Of a stretch of DNA of 64,000 nt, positions 1 through 8,407 are shown piece by piece. Each line of letters opens with the position of its first letter. The first letter of the stretch is position 1. The stretch comes from Streptomyces lavendofoliae. GTDB lineage: Bacteria; Actinomycetota; Actinomycetes; Streptomycetales; Streptomycetaceae. Position numbers and translations under genes: made by a program. Location: positions 531,106-595,105 of the forward strand of contig NZ_BMTP01000003.1 of NCBI RefSeq assembly GCF_014649735.1, read 5' to 3'. The notes beneath the pieces are model-generated. The model was not told the origin of the DNA. It made no database searches and worked only from the letters and a program-made list of their open reading frames with translations.

Positions 1-2
1 GC

Positions 3-545
3 ATCCGCTCCCTGTCCGGCATGGCCGCCGTCTCCGGCACCGCCGACCGCTACCGCCGTCCGTTCCTCCAGCTCGACCGGCAGACCGCCCGCAAGGCGTG
101 CATGGTGCAGTCCCTGCCGGTCTGGGACGACCCGATGAACGCCGACCCCGCCTACACCCGGTCCCGGCTGCGCCACGAGGGGCTGCCCGCCCTGGAGAAG
201 TCCCTCGGCAAGGGCGTGGTCGAGGCCCTCGCCAGGACGGCCCAGCTGTGCCGCGACGACGCCGACGCCCTGGACGCCTGGGCGGCCGACGCCGACCCGT
301 CCGTGCGGGACGAGGCGGGCCTCCTGGAGTGCGCCAAGCTGTACGCCCTGCCGCCCGCCGTCCGCCGCCGCGTGCTGCGCCGCGCGGCCATCGCCGAGGG
401 CGCCCCCGCCGGCTCCCTGTTCGCCCGGCACGTCGAGGAGCTGGACCGGCTGATCACCGGCTGGCGGGGTCAGGGGGCGATCAATCTGCCCGGCCGCGTC
501 GTGGCGCGCCGCCAGGGTGGCAGACTGGTCATTCGGCAAGGCTGA
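3..545 (+). CDS. tilS: tRNA(Ile)-lysidine synthase, 3' part (5' end outside window)
   Basis: This is the C-terminal ~180 residues of an open frame that enters from the left edge. TilS adenylates and lysylates the wobble cytidine of tRNA-Ile(CAU) so that it reads AUA. The piece holds the helical substrate-binding region (motif RRPFLQLDR, then WDDPMNAD, typical of TilS just after the catalytic domain) and ends in the basic [17 protein letters not shown] tail. The ATP-binding P-loop is outside the window and cannot be checked. The stop lies 26 bases before hpt. The tilS-hpt-ftsH order is a classic conserved bacterial arrangement, which supports the call. Confidence 0.9.
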   Translation: MRSLSGMAAVSGTADRYRRPFLQLDRQTARKACMVQSLPVWDDPMNADPAYTRSRLRHEGLPALEKSLGKGVVEALARTAQLCRDDADALDAWAADADPSVRDEAGLLECAKLYALPPAVRRRVLRRAAIAEGAPAGSLFARHVEELDRLITGWRGQGAINLPGRVVARRQGGRLVIRQG

Positions 546-571
546 CGCACGCTGCAACGAAAGTGACCCGG

Positions 572-1126
572 GTGAACGAGAAAGACATGGGCACCGATCT
601 GAAGTCGGTGCTCATCACCAAGGAAGAGATCGACGCGAAGCTGGCGGAGCTCGCCGCGAAGATCGACGCTGAGTACGCGGGCAAGGACCTGCTCATCGTG
701 GGTGTCCTCAAGGGCGCCGTCATGGTGATGGCCGACCTGGCCCGCGCGCTGTCCACCCCCGTCACGATGGACTGGATGGCCGTCTCCTCGTACGGCGCGG
801 GCACCCAGTCCTCCGGTGTCGTCCGGATCCTCAAGGACCTGGACACCGACATCAAGGGCAAGCACGTCCTGATCGTCGAGGACATCATCGACTCCGGTCT
901 GACGCTGTCCTGGCTGCTGTCGAACCTCGGCTCGCGCGAGCCGGCCTCGCTGGAGGTCTGCACGCTGCTGCGCAAGCCGGAGGCGGCGAAGGTCGCGATC
1001 GACGTGAAGTGGATCGGGTTCGACATCCCGAACGAGTTCGTCGTCGGCTACGGCCTGGACTACGCGGAGAAGTACCGCAACCTCCCGTTCGTCGGAACGC
1101 TCGCTCCGCACGTCTACGGCGGCTGA
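572..1126 (+). CDS. hpt: Hypoxanthine phosphoribosyltransferase
   Basis: This is a 184-residue purine salvage enzyme that converts hypoxanthine or guanine plus PRPP to IMP or GMP in the cytosol. The PRPP-binding signature [14 protein letters not shown] is intact, and [16 protein letters not shown] and [18 protein letters not shown] are typical of the family. The GTG at 572 is chosen because GAAAG and GGG lie upstream and the length fits. An ATG at 587 (MGTDLKSV) is an alternative start. The gene follows tilS by 26 bases and is probably cotranscribed with it. The frame stays open far upstream of 572, but that part is only a shadow of tilS. Confidence 0.97.
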   Translation: MNEKDMGTDLKSVLITKEEIDAKLAELAAKIDAEYAGKDLLIVGVLKGAVMVMADLARALSTPVTMDWMAVSSYGAGTQSSGVVRILKDLDTDIKGKHVLIVEDIIDSGLTLSWLLSNLGSREPASLEVCTLLRKPEAAKVAIDVKWIGFDIPNEFVVGYGLDYAEKYRNLPFVGTLAPHVYGG

Positions 1127-1130
1127 ACCG

Positions 1131-1155
1131 CCCGGGGCGCCCGCCGGGCCCCGGG
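1131..1155 (+). terminator. Possible hairpin terminator after hpt
   Basis: An 8-bp GC-only inverted repeat (CCCGGGGC / GCCCCGGG) with a 9-base loop starts 5 bases after the hpt stop. There is no T-tract. It could slow or end transcription before ftsH, which has its own 170-base upstream region, but the evidence is structural only. Confidence 0.3.
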
Positions 1156-1296
1156 AACCTGGACCGCCCTCCCGCCGTTGAAGCATGGGAAGGCGGTCGC
1201 GGGTGACAATGCTGGGGTACCGTCCGAAGAACAGTCTTTTCTCATAGCAGCATTTACCTACGGGCAGGAGGGACGGGGCGTCATCGCTCCGTATGG

Positions 1297-3336
1297 ATGG
1301 ACGTGAAGCGATACTTCCGTGGGCCGGTCATGTGGATCGTGCTGGCCGTCCTCGCCGTGGTCGTGTTGATGCAGGTCGTCGGCTCGTCCGGTGGCTACAA
1401 GACGGTGGACACCGGCGAGGTCGTCCAGGCGATCGACAAGAACCAGGTCGACCAGGTCAAGCTGACCACCGGCGACGAACAGATGATCAAGGTCGACCTC
1501 AAGGACGGCCAGAAGGTCAAGGGCAGCGACAAGATCCAGGCGAGCTACATCGGCACGCAGGGCTCCGACCTCGCCGCCACGCTCCAGAAGAAGTACGAAG
1601 CCGGCGACATCGACAAGGGCTACACCGTCTCGCCGACCAAGCAGAGCGCCATCGTCTCGGTGCTGCTCTCGCTGCTGCCGTTCGTGCTGATCGTCGTGGT
1701 CTTCCTGTTCCTGATGAATCAGATGCAGGGTGGCGGCTCCCGGGTGATGAACTTCGGGAAGTCCAAGGCCAAGCTGATCACCAAGGACACCCCGAAGACG
1801 ACCTTCGCCGACGTGGCGGGGTCCGACGAGGCCGTCGAGGAGCTCCACGAGATCAAGGAGTTCCTCCAGGAGCCGGCGAAGTTCCAGGCCGTCGGCGCCA
1901 AGATCCCCAAGGGCGTGCTGCTGTACGGCCCGCCCGGAACGGGCAAGACCCTGCTCGCGCGCGCCGTGGCCGGCGAGGCGGGCGTCCCGTTCTACTCCAT
2001 CTCCGGCTCCGACTTCGTCGAGATGTTCGTCGGTGTGGGTGCCTCCCGCGTCCGTGACCTCTTCGAGCAGGCCAAGGCGAACGCCCCGGCGATCGTCTTC
2101 GTCGACGAGATCGACGCCGTCGGCCGGCACCGCGGCGCGGGCCTCGGCGGTGGCCACGACGAGCGCGAGCAGACCCTCAACCAGCTGCTCGTCGAGATGG
2201 ACGGCTTCGACGTGAAGGGCGGCGTCATCCTGATCGCCGCCACGAACCGGCCCGACATCCTCGACCCGGCGCTGCTGCGCCCGGGCCGCTTCGACCGGCA
2301 GATCGCCGTCGACCGTCCCGACATGCAGGGCCGTCTGGAGATCCTCAAGGTCCACCAGAAGGGCAAGCCGGTCGCCCCGGACGTCGACCTGTCCGCCGTG
2401 GCGCGTCGTACGCCGGGCTTCACCGGTGCCGACCTGTCGAACGTGCTGAACGAAGCCGCGCTGCTCACCGCGCGCAGCGACAAGAAGCTGATCGACAACC
2501 ACATGCTGGACGAGGCGATCGACCGTGTGGTCGCGGGCCCGCAGAAGCGGACCCGGATCATGTCGGACAAGGAGAAGAAGATCACCGCGTACCACGAGGG
2601 CGGTCACGCCCTGGTCGCGGCGGCGTCCCCGAACTCCGACCCGGTCCACAAGATCACCATCCTGTCCCGCGGCCGGGCCCTGGGCTACACCATGGTCCTC
2701 CCCGACGAGGACAAGTACTCCACCACGCGCAACGAGATGCTCGACCAGCTGGCCTACATGCTGGGCGGGCGCGCGGCGGAGGAGCTGGTCTTCCACGACC
2801 CGACCACGGGCGCGGCCAACGACATCGAGAAGGCGACCGCGACCGCGCGGGCCATGGTCACGCAGTACGGCATGACCGAGCGGCTCGGCGCGATCAAGTT
2901 CGGCGGCGACAACACCGAGCCCTTCCTGGGCCGGGAGATGGCGCACCAGCGCGACTACTCGGAAGAGGTCGCCGCGCTCGTCGACGAAGAGGTCAAGAAG
3001 CTCATCGAGACCGCGCACAACGAGGCCTGGGAGATCCTCGTCGAGAACCGTGACGTCCTCGACAACCTGGTCCTCCGGCTGCTGGAGAAGGAGACGCTCA
3101 ACAAGGAGGAGATCGCCGAGATCTTCGCCCCGATCGTCAAGCGCCCGGCCCGCCCGGCGTGGACCGGCTCCTCGCGGCGCACGCCGTCGACGCGGCCGCC
3201 GGTACTGTCCCCCAAGGAGCTGGCGCTGACCAACGGCGCGGTGGGCACCAACGGCGCCACGCCGACGGACGTCACCAAGCCCGGCCCGTCCGCCCCGGCG
3301 ACGGAGGCGGTCCCGGAGGAGCGCCCGGAGAGCTGA
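1297..3336 (+). CDS. ftsH: ATP-dependent zinc metalloprotease FtsH
   Basis: This is a 679-residue membrane-anchored AAA+ protease that degrades misassembled membrane proteins and some regulators. Two N-terminal membrane segments (about residues 7-25 and 108-135) flank a short extracytoplasmic domain. The AAA module has Walker A GPPGTGKT, Walker [12 protein letters not shown] and the SRH region ([21 protein letters not shown]). The protease domain has the zinc motif HEGGH and a downstream acidic ligand region. The C-terminal ~60 residues are a Pro/Thr/Ala-rich tail. The start is the only in-frame one. The nearest strong Shine-Dalgarno (GGAGGG, 1269) is unusually far away, so translation initiation is atypical or the mRNA starts close to the ATG. 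Confidence 0.98.
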   Translation: MDVKRYFRGPVMWIVLAVLAVVVLMQVVGSSGGYKTVDTGEVVQAIDKNQVDQVKLTTGDEQMIKVDLKDGQKVKGSDKIQASYIGTQGSDLAATLQKKYEAGDIDKGYTVSPTKQSAIVSVLLSLLPFVLIVVVFLFLMNQMQGGGSRVMNFGKSKAKLITKDTPKTTFADVAGSDEAVEELHEIKEFLQEPAKFQAVGAKIPKGVLLYGPPGTGKTLLARAVAGEAGVPFYSISGSDFVEMFVGVGASRVRDLFEQAKANAPAIVFVDEIDAVGRHRGAGLGGGHDEREQTLNQLLVEMDGFDVKGGVILIAATNRPDILDPALLRPGRFDRQIAVDRPDMQGRLEILKVHQKGKPVAPDVDLSAVARRTPGFTGADLSNVLNEAALLTARSDKKLIDNHMLDEAIDRVVAGPQKRTRIMSDKEKKITAYHEGGHALVAAASPNSDPVHKITILSRGRALGYTMVLPDEDKYSTTRNEMLDQLAYMLGGRAAEELVFHDPTTGAANDIEKATATARAMVTQYGMTERLGAIKFGGDNTEPFLGREMAHQRDYSEEVAALVDEEVKKLIETAHNEAWEILVENRDVLDNLVLRLLEKETLNKEEIAEIFAPIVKRPARPAWTGSSRRTPSTRPPVLSPKELALTNGAVGTNGATPTDVTKPGPSAPATEAVPEERPES

Positions 3337-3405
3337 CCGGCACGGCCGGGCCCCGGCCCGGCCGGCGCCGGCCGGGCCCCGGCCACGGCCCACGGCCCCG
3401 GAATG

Positions 3406-3448
3406 AAAGCCGCGCCGACCAGGTTCTAGCCTGGGGAGGCGCGGCTTT
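3406..3448 (+). terminator. Stacked hairpin between ftsH and folE
   Basis: A perfect 11-bp inverted repeat (AAAGCCGCGCC, 3406-3416 / 3438-3448) encloses a second stem (CCAGG / CCTGG). The distal arm ends in TTT. It lies 70 bases after the ftsH stop and 49 bases before folE, so it probably terminates ftsH. The loop also holds TAGCCT, which could be a -10 for folE. Confidence 0.6.
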
Positions 3449-3496
3449 CGCGTGCGCGGTCCCGCGCGCACCCCAGCACCATGGAACGAGGCACAG

Positions 3497-4102
3497 ATGA
3501 CCGACCCGGTGACGTTGGACGTCGAGGGCACGATCGGCGAGTTCGACGAGAAGCGAGCTGAGAGCGCCGTGCGCGAGCTCCTGCTGGCGGTCGGTGAGGA
3601 CCCCGACCGCGAGGGGCTCCGGGAGACGCCGGCGCGGGTCGCGCGGGCGTACAAGGAGATATTCGCCGGTCTGTGGCAGGAGCCCGAGGACGTCCTGACG
3701 ACGACCTTCGACCTGGGGCACGACGAGATGGTGCTGGTGAAGGACATCGAGGTGTTCAGCACCTGCGAGCACCATCTGGTGCCGTTCCGGGGCGTGGCCC
3801 ACGTCGGGTACATCCCCTCGACCGAAGGCAAGATCACCGGCCTGTCGAAGCTGGCGCGGCTGGTGGACGTCTACGCCCGCCGCCCCCAGGTGCAGGAACG
3901 ACTCACCACCCAGGTGGCCGACTCCCTGATGAAGATCCTGGAGCCGCGCGGCGTGATCGTGGTCATCGAGTGCGAGCACATGTGCATGTCGATGCGCGGC
4001 ATCCGCAAGCCCGGCGCCAAGACCATCACCTCGGCGGTGCGGGGGCAGCTGCGTGACGTCGCCACCCGCGCGGAGGCGATGAGCCTCATCATGGCCCACT
4101 GA
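3497..4102 (+). CDS. folE: GTP cyclohydrolase I
   Basis: This is a 201-residue cytosolic enzyme that converts GTP to 7,8-dihydroneopterin triphosphate, the first step of folate synthesis. The zinc-binding and catalytic motifs are present: [10 protein letters not shown] in the middle and [16 protein letters not shown] near the C-terminus. The ATG at 3497 (MTDPVTLD) is preceded by GAGGCACAG, and the length fits the family. The frame is open a little further upstream but without a better start. It supplies the pterin used by FolB, FolK and FolP, whose genes sit ~1.2-4 kb away on the other strand. Confidence 0.97.
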   Translation: MTDPVTLDVEGTIGEFDEKRAESAVRELLLAVGEDPDREGLRETPARVARAYKEIFAGLWQEPEDVLTTTFDLGHDEMVLVKDIEVFSTCEHHLVPFRGVAHVGYIPSTEGKITGLSKLARLVDVYARRPQVQERLTTQVADSLMKILEPRGVIVVIECEHMCMSMRGIRKPGAKTITSAVRGQLRDVATRAEAMSLIMAH

Positions 4103-4242
4103 CGATTTCCGTCAATTTCCGCTCCATGAGCGGGAGTTATGGCCGAAGGCATTGGACGCGGGGGCGGCCTGCCGGAAGACTCGTGCGCGTACGTCGGAAA
4201 GTCTGAAGGATCCCGCGCGATCCACGGATGGAGATGCCGCGC

Positions 4243-5238
4243 ATGAGCGACAATGCCCTGCCCACCCGCCGGCTCGGCGGCCTACAGGTGTCCGCTCTCG
4301 GCTTCGGCGCGATGGTGCTGTCGCCCGGGGTGTACGGGGAGATCGACGACGCCCGCGCCGAGCGGGCGCTGCTCGCGGCGGTCGACGCCGGAGCCACACT
4401 GATCGACACCTCGGACGGCTACGGCGCCGACGGGCACAACGAGTGGCTGATCGGCCAGGCACTGCGGGGACGGCGGGACGAGGTGGTCATCGCCACCAAG
4501 TTCGGCTTCCGGCTCCCGGAGGGCGTCGAGCCGCATCCCTTCCCGGTCGGGTACGCCTTCGGGGAGCTGGCCGTGAACGCGGACCCGAAGCATGTGCGCG
4601 GGTACGCCGAGGCGAGCCTGCGGGAACTGGGCACGGACCGGATCGACCTGTACTACCCGCACTTCCCGGACCCGCAGGTGCCGCTGGAGGACACCGTGGG
4701 CGCGGTCGCCGAGCTCATCGAGGCGGGTCTCGTCCGGCACCTCGGGCTCTCCAACGTCGCCGCGGCCCAGCTGCGGGCGGCGCACGCGGTGCACCCGGTG
4801 GCGGCCGTCCAGACCGAGTGGTCCATGTGGCGGCACGTCGACGAGGAGCTGCTGGCCGCGGCCCGCGAGCTGGGGGTGGGCGTCGTCGCCTGGTCGCCCC
4901 TGGGCGCGGGGTTCCTGACCGGCAAGGTCGACAAGGTGGAGGACGGCGACTTCCGGCAGCACATGCCCCGGTTCGACGCCGCGAACCACCGCGCCAACAA
5001 CGACCGCTTCGCCCCCGTGCGGGGCATCGCGGGCGAGCTGGGCATCACCCCGGCGCAGCTGGCCCTGGCGTGGCTGCTGGACCAGGACGAGCACGTGGTC
5101 CCCATCCCGGGCAGCCGCACCCCGGCGCACATCCGGGAGAACCTGGCCGCCGCCCACGTACGCCTCACCCCGGACGTCCGTGACCGTCTGGCGGCGGTCC
5201 TCGCGGAGACGGAGGTCTCCGGCGGCACGCTGCTCTAG
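4243..5238 (+). CDS. Aldo/keto reductase
   Basis: This is a 331-residue NADPH-dependent oxidoreductase of the aldo/keto reductase superfamily with a TIM-barrel fold. Visible signatures are RRLGGLQVSALGFGAM at the N-terminus, IDTSDGYG (catalytic Asp and Tyr), VVIATKFGF (catalytic Lys), DLYYPHFPDP at the catalytic-His strand, and the cofactor site IPGSRTPAHIRENLAA. The ATG at 4243 is preferred over the in-frame ATG at 4228 because GGAGATG sits about 8 bases upstream of it. The substrate cannot be read from the sequence. It lies between folE and the convergent folate operon with no obvious folate role. Confidence 0.9.
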   Translation: MSDNALPTRRLGGLQVSALGFGAMVLSPGVYGEIDDARAERALLAAVDAGATLIDTSDGYGADGHNEWLIGQALRGRRDEVVIATKFGFRLPEGVEPHPFPVGYAFGELAVNADPKHVRGYAEASLRELGTDRIDLYYPHFPDPQVPLEDTVGAVAELIEAGLVRHLGLSNVAAAQLRAAHAVHPVAAVQTEWSMWRHVDEELLAAARELGVGVVAWSPLGAGFLTGKVDKVEDGDFRQHMPRFDAANHRANNDRFAPVRGIAGELGITPAQLALAWLLDQDEHVVPIPGSRTPAHIRENLAAAHVRLTPDVRDRLAAVLAETEVSGGTLL

Positions 5239-5330
5239 CCGGGCGGGCGGGCGGCGGGGCGGGCACGGGCGGGCCGGCTCGGGCCGGAGGACCGCCCCCG
5301 GGGCGCGTCGGGCGCGGGCCCCGGGCGGCG

Positions 5331-5807
5331 TCAGGCGCGGGTGGGGGCCTCGTCCTCGTCCTCCGGGAGCCTGCACACCCGCTCCAGGAAGATCGCCGCG
5401 GCGATCACCCCGATCCCGGCCAGGACCGAGAACCCGGCGTAGATCGCCTGGTCGCGGCGGGCCGGGATGTCGAGCGAGCCGAGCAGGAAGACGCCCGTAC
5501 CGCCGTACATACCGCTCACCAGCGCCGCGACCAGGGCGCTCGCCTGGCCGAAGACGACCGCGCGGGCGGCCATCAACGGCTCGACGCCCTTGGCGTCGGG
5601 GCGCCGCTCGCGCTGGGCGCGCAGCCGGGAGCGCAGCGACAGTGCCGTGGCGGTCAGGACGACGGCGATCACGGCGAGGACGACCGGCGCGGCCAGGGGA
5701 ACGCTCGGCAGGGTGCCGAACGACTCCCAGAGCCGGGCGCCGCCCCACGAGAGGATGCCGGCGACGGCGAACAGTCCGGCCAGTACCTTGAGCCGCAGTC
5801 GTTTCAC
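5331..5807 (-). CDS. DUF3180 family membrane protein
   Basis: This is a 158-residue integral membrane protein with four predicted hydrophobic segments (about residues 8-28, 38-57, 84-103 and 118-140), a basic loop (LRSRLRAQRERR) and an acidic C-terminus. The pattern and its position after folK match the actinobacterial DUF3180 family, which has no assigned biochemical role. It starts with GTG, preceded by GGAAAAGG. It is the last gene of the folate operon, 49 bases after folK. A link to folate is suggested only by position. Confidence 0.85.
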   Translation of the reverse strand: MKRLRLKVLAGLFAVAGILSWGGARLWESFGTLPSVPLAAPVVLAVIAVVLTATALSLRSRLRAQRERRPDAKGVEPLMAARAVVFGQASALVAALVSGMYGGTGVFLLGSLDIPARRDQAIYAGFSVLAGIGVIAAAIFLERVCRLPEDEDEAPTRA

Positions 5808-5856
5808 CGGGGCCTTTTCCTCTCGTCGCCGTTCAGTGCCTGCTGATCACCCAACG

Positions 5857-6456
5857 CTACTCGGGCAGGCGCAGTTCCAGGTCGGCCCGCGGCAGGACGC
5901 CTTCGCTGCCGACGCCGCCGAGCAGCTCGGCGACCGCCCCGACGCCGGGCAGCTGGGCCTCCGGCTCCACGTCGTGCCACGGTGCCAGCACGAACGCCCG
6001 CTCGTGGGCGCGGGGGTGCGGGAGGGTGAGGACGGGGTCGTCGGAGACGACGTCCGCGTACGCCACGATGTCGACGTCGATCGTCCGCGCGCCCCAGCGT
6101 TCGTCGCGGACCCGGTGGAACGCCTCCTCCACCGCGTGCGCCCGCTCCAAAAGCGACGCGGGCGGCAGGGTGGTCTTGAGCAGCACGACGGCGTTGAAGT
6201 ACGACGGCTGGGAGCCGGGGTCGACGCCCCAGGGCTCCGTCTCGTACACCGGCGAGACGGCCTTCACCCGGACGCCGGGAGTGTCCTCCAGCGCGTCGAT
6301 GGCGCCCTGGAGGGTCTCCAGGCGGTTGCCCAGGTTGGAGCCGAGGGAGAGCACCGCCCGCTTGGGGTTGGACAGGGTGATGTCGGCGGCGTCGACCTGC
6401 TCCGTCACGGAGGCGGGCACCGGCTGTACCGTCGGGTCGCTGTGCGTCTTGTTCAT
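5857..6456 (-). CDS. folK: 2-amino-4-hydroxy-6-hydroxymethyldihydropteridine pyrophosphokinase
   Basis: This is a 199-residue folate enzyme that transfers pyrophosphate from ATP to hydroxymethyl-dihydropterin. HPPK motifs are clear: LSLGSNLGNR near the ATP/pterin site, VSPVYETEPWG, RDERWGARTIDVDIV and LPHPRAHERAFVLAPW. The N-terminus carries ~30 extra residues before the conserved core. The ATG at 6456 overlaps the folB stop by 4 bases (ATGA), so the two are translationally coupled. Confidence 0.96.
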   Translation of the reverse strand: MNKTHSDPTVQPVPASVTEQVDAADITLSNPKRAVLSLGSNLGNRLETLQGAIDALEDTPGVRVKAVSPVYETEPWGVDPGSQPSYFNAVVLLKTTLPPASLLERAHAVEEAFHRVRDERWGARTIDVDIVAYADVVSDDPVLTLPHPRAHERAFVLAPWHDVEPEAQLPGVGAVAELLGGVGSEGVLPRADLELRLPE

Positions 6457-6812
6457 GCGCGGCTCCGGGTGATGGTGATGGTCACGTCGTCGAAGGGCAC
6501 GGTGATCGGGGCGTCCGGCTTGTGGACCACCACCTCGACCTCCTGGACGCCGGCGTGCTTGAGGCACTGCTGGGCGATGCGCTCGGCGAGGGTCTCGATC
6601 AGGTCGACCGGCTCCCCCTGTACGACGTCCACGACCTCTTCCGCCACGACGCCGTAGTGCACGGTCTTCGCCAGGTCGTCGTCGGCCGCCGCCGGGCGGG
6701 TGTCGAGGCCGAGCACCAGGTCCACGATGAAGGTCTGGCCCTCCTCGCGCTCCCGGGGGAAGACGCCATGGTGCCCGCGGGCCTTGAGGCCGCGCAGCGC
6801 GACACGATCCAC
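6453..6812 (-). CDS. folB: Dihydroneopterin aldolase
   Basis: This is a 119-residue aldolase that cleaves dihydroneopterin to hydroxymethyl-dihydropterin and glycolaldehyde. Typical features are the start VDRVALRGLKARGHHGVF, the middle HYGVVAEEV, and LIETLAERIA with the conserved Glu, plus the catalytic-region Lys in VVVHKPDAPI. The GTG at 6812 is selected because AGGAG sits 8 bases upstream. A GTG three codons earlier lies inside that ribosome-binding site. A 131-base gap separates it from the NTF2-like gene. It is coupled to folK by an ATGA overlap. Confidence 0.95.
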   Translation of the reverse strand: MDRVALRGLKARGHHGVFPREREEGQTFIVDLVLGLDTRPAAADDDLAKTVHYGVVAEEVVDVVQGEPVDLIETLAERIAQQCLKHAGVQEVEVVVHKPDAPITVPFDDVTITITRSRA

Positions 6813-6943
6813 GCGAATCACTCCTGCTGTCGTTGGTCTGGCGGGCACGCGACCGGGTGCGGACGGCGCGGGCCACCAGTCGAATCTACCTGCGAGCACT
6901 GACAGGACCTGCCCACGGGCTCCTCTCCTGCTCGCCTACCCAC

Positions 6944-7408
6944 TCAGGAGGGGGTCTCGTCGGGCTCTTCCTCGCCGGTTTCGGCCAGAACGGGCGAGCC
7001 GTGGTGGGCCCACAGCCGCCAGCCGTCCGGTGTGCGGCGGAACACGTTCGTGGCGACGACCAGCTGCCCGACGAGCGGCCCCAGGTCGGCGCCGTCCTCG
7101 GCGGGGCCGCCGCTGAGGATGTTCTCCGTGCAGGTCACCAGGGCCGTGTCGGCGGCCAGGGAGACCTTCACGTCGGTCAGGAAGAACTGGATGTAGTCGG
7201 TGTTCGCCATGATCAGGGCGTACGAGCGGAGCACCTCGCCGCGCCCGGTGAGCACCGGCCACCCGGGGTGGACGCAGGAGATCACGCCCTGCGAGTCGTC
7301 CATCCAGAGGTCGGAGACCTCCTCGAAGTCGCCGCGCTCCAGCGCCTCGTAGAAGGCGGTGTTGGCGAGCTCCACCGCCTCGATGTCGGTGCGTGCCGCG
7401 TCGCTCAC
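6944..7408 (-). CDS. NTF2-like (SnoaL-type) protein in the folate operon
   Basis: This is a 154-residue cone-fold protein. The pattern (helix with ANTAFYEALERGDFEEVSDLW, then CVHPGWPVLTGRGEVLRSY, then WRLWAHHGSPV) is that of nuclear-transport-factor-2-like domains, which include SnoaL-type cyclases and many binding proteins of unknown role. The GTG start overlaps the folP stop by 4 bases (GTGA), so it is translationally coupled to folP. The C-terminus is an acidic tail. Whether it acts in folate synthesis is not known. Coupling to folP is the only hint. Confidence 0.85.
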   Translation of the reverse strand: MSDAARTDIEAVELANTAFYEALERGDFEEVSDLWMDDSQGVISCVHPGWPVLTGRGEVLRSYALIMANTDYIQFFLTDVKVSLAADTALVTCTENILSGGPAEDGADLGPLVGQLVVATNVFRRTPDGWRLWAHHGSPVLAETGEEEPDETPS

Positions 7409-8265
7409 CGGGCGGCCTCGACGGCGCGGGCCACCCGCACCGCGTCCGCCGTCGGGCGCACCTCGTGCACCCGTACGGCCCAGGCTCCCTCGTACGCCGC
7501 GATGGCCGAGACCGCCGCGGTGGCCGCGTCCCGTTCCCGGGCCGGGGGCGGGGTGCCACCCTCCCCGGCCAGGACGTGGCCCAGGAAGCGCTTGCGGGAG
7601 GCGGCCACCAGCAGCGGGCGGCCGAGCGCCCGCAGGTCGGCCAGGTGCGCCACCAGGGCGAGGTCGTGCGGGGCCGCCTTGGCGAAGCCGAGGCCCGGGT
7701 CGACGACGATCCGCTCCGGGTCGACGCCGCCCTCGACGACCGCCTCCACGCGCGCGCGCAGCTCGGCGACCACCTCGGCGACCACGTCGTCGTAGACCGC
7801 GAGGCTGTTCATGTCCTTGCTGAAGCCGCGCCAGTGCATGACGACGAAGGGCACCTCGGCTGCCGCTACGGAGGGCACCATGGCGGGGTCGGCGAGTCCG
7901 CCGCTGACGTCGTTGACCAGGATCGCGCCCGCCTCGACGGCCCGGCGGGCGACGGAGGCGCGCATGGTGTCCACCGACACGGCGACCCCTTCGGCCGACA
8001 GGCCGCGTACGACGGGGACGACCCGGCGCAGCTCCTCGTCCTCGTCCACCCGGGTGGCGCCGGGGCGGGTCGACTCGCCGCCGACGTCCACCAGGTCCGC
8101 GCCCCGGGCGACCAGGTCCAGGCCGTGCTTGATGGCGGCCGTGGTGTCGAACCAGCGGCCGCCGTCGGAGAAGGAGTCGGGCGTCACGTTGACGACCCCC
8201 ATGACCGCGCAGCGGTCGAACGTGGGCAGGCCCCGGGCCGTGCCCCGTCCGCGCAAGGTACTCAT
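7405..8265 (-). CDS. folP: Dihydropteroate synthase
   Basis: This is a 286-residue enzyme that condenses hydroxymethyl-dihydropterin pyrophosphate with p-aminobenzoate and is the target of sulfonamides. DHPS signatures are intact: MGVVNVTPDSFSDGG (about residues 22-36), DVGGESTRPGA, LVNDVSGGLADP, DPGLGFAK and the C-terminal RVHEVRPT. It is the first gene of the reverse folate operon. A TAGGCT hexamer ends 6 bases before the ATG and there is no Shine-Dalgarno, so the transcript is probably leaderless. Confidence 0.97.
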   Translation of the reverse strand: MSTLRGRGTARGLPTFDRCAVMGVVNVTPDSFSDGGRWFDTTAAIKHGLDLVARGADLVDVGGESTRPGATRVDEDEELRRVVPVVRGLSAEGVAVSVDTMRASVARRAVEAGAILVNDVSGGLADPAMVPSVAAAEVPFVVMHWRGFSKDMNSLAVYDDVVAEVVAELRARVEAVVEGGVDPERIVVDPGLGFAKAAPHDLALVAHLADLRALGRPLLVAASRKRFLGHVLAGEGGTPPPARERDAATAAVSAIAAYEGAWAVRVHEVRPTADAVRVARAVEAAR

Positions 8266-8271
8266 GCGTCC

Positions 8272-8277
8272 AGCCTA
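8272..8277 (-). promoter_or_regulatory. Candidate -10 of a leaderless promoter for folP
   Basis: Reading the minus strand, TAGGCT is followed by 6 bases and then the folP ATG. This spacing places the transcription start at or next to the start codon. No convincing -35 was seen. Confidence 0.5.
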
Positions 8278-8407
8278 GGGGGTGTCCGGAAGGCGGGACG
8301 GACGGGAACGCCCCACCGCGCGCGGTGCCACCGCCGAGGGGGCGGCCCGGCGGGCGGGCGGGCACCGCGGCGCCCCGGGCGGCGGGGTGCGCGGGCCGGG
8401 GCCTGGG

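Noticed and set aside
1258..3837. An 859-codon open frame antisense to ftsH and folE
   Set aside because: It is the antisense shadow of two well-recognised genes. High GC removes stops from complementary frames, and the translation is low-complexity Arg/Gly/Leu/Val without motifs.
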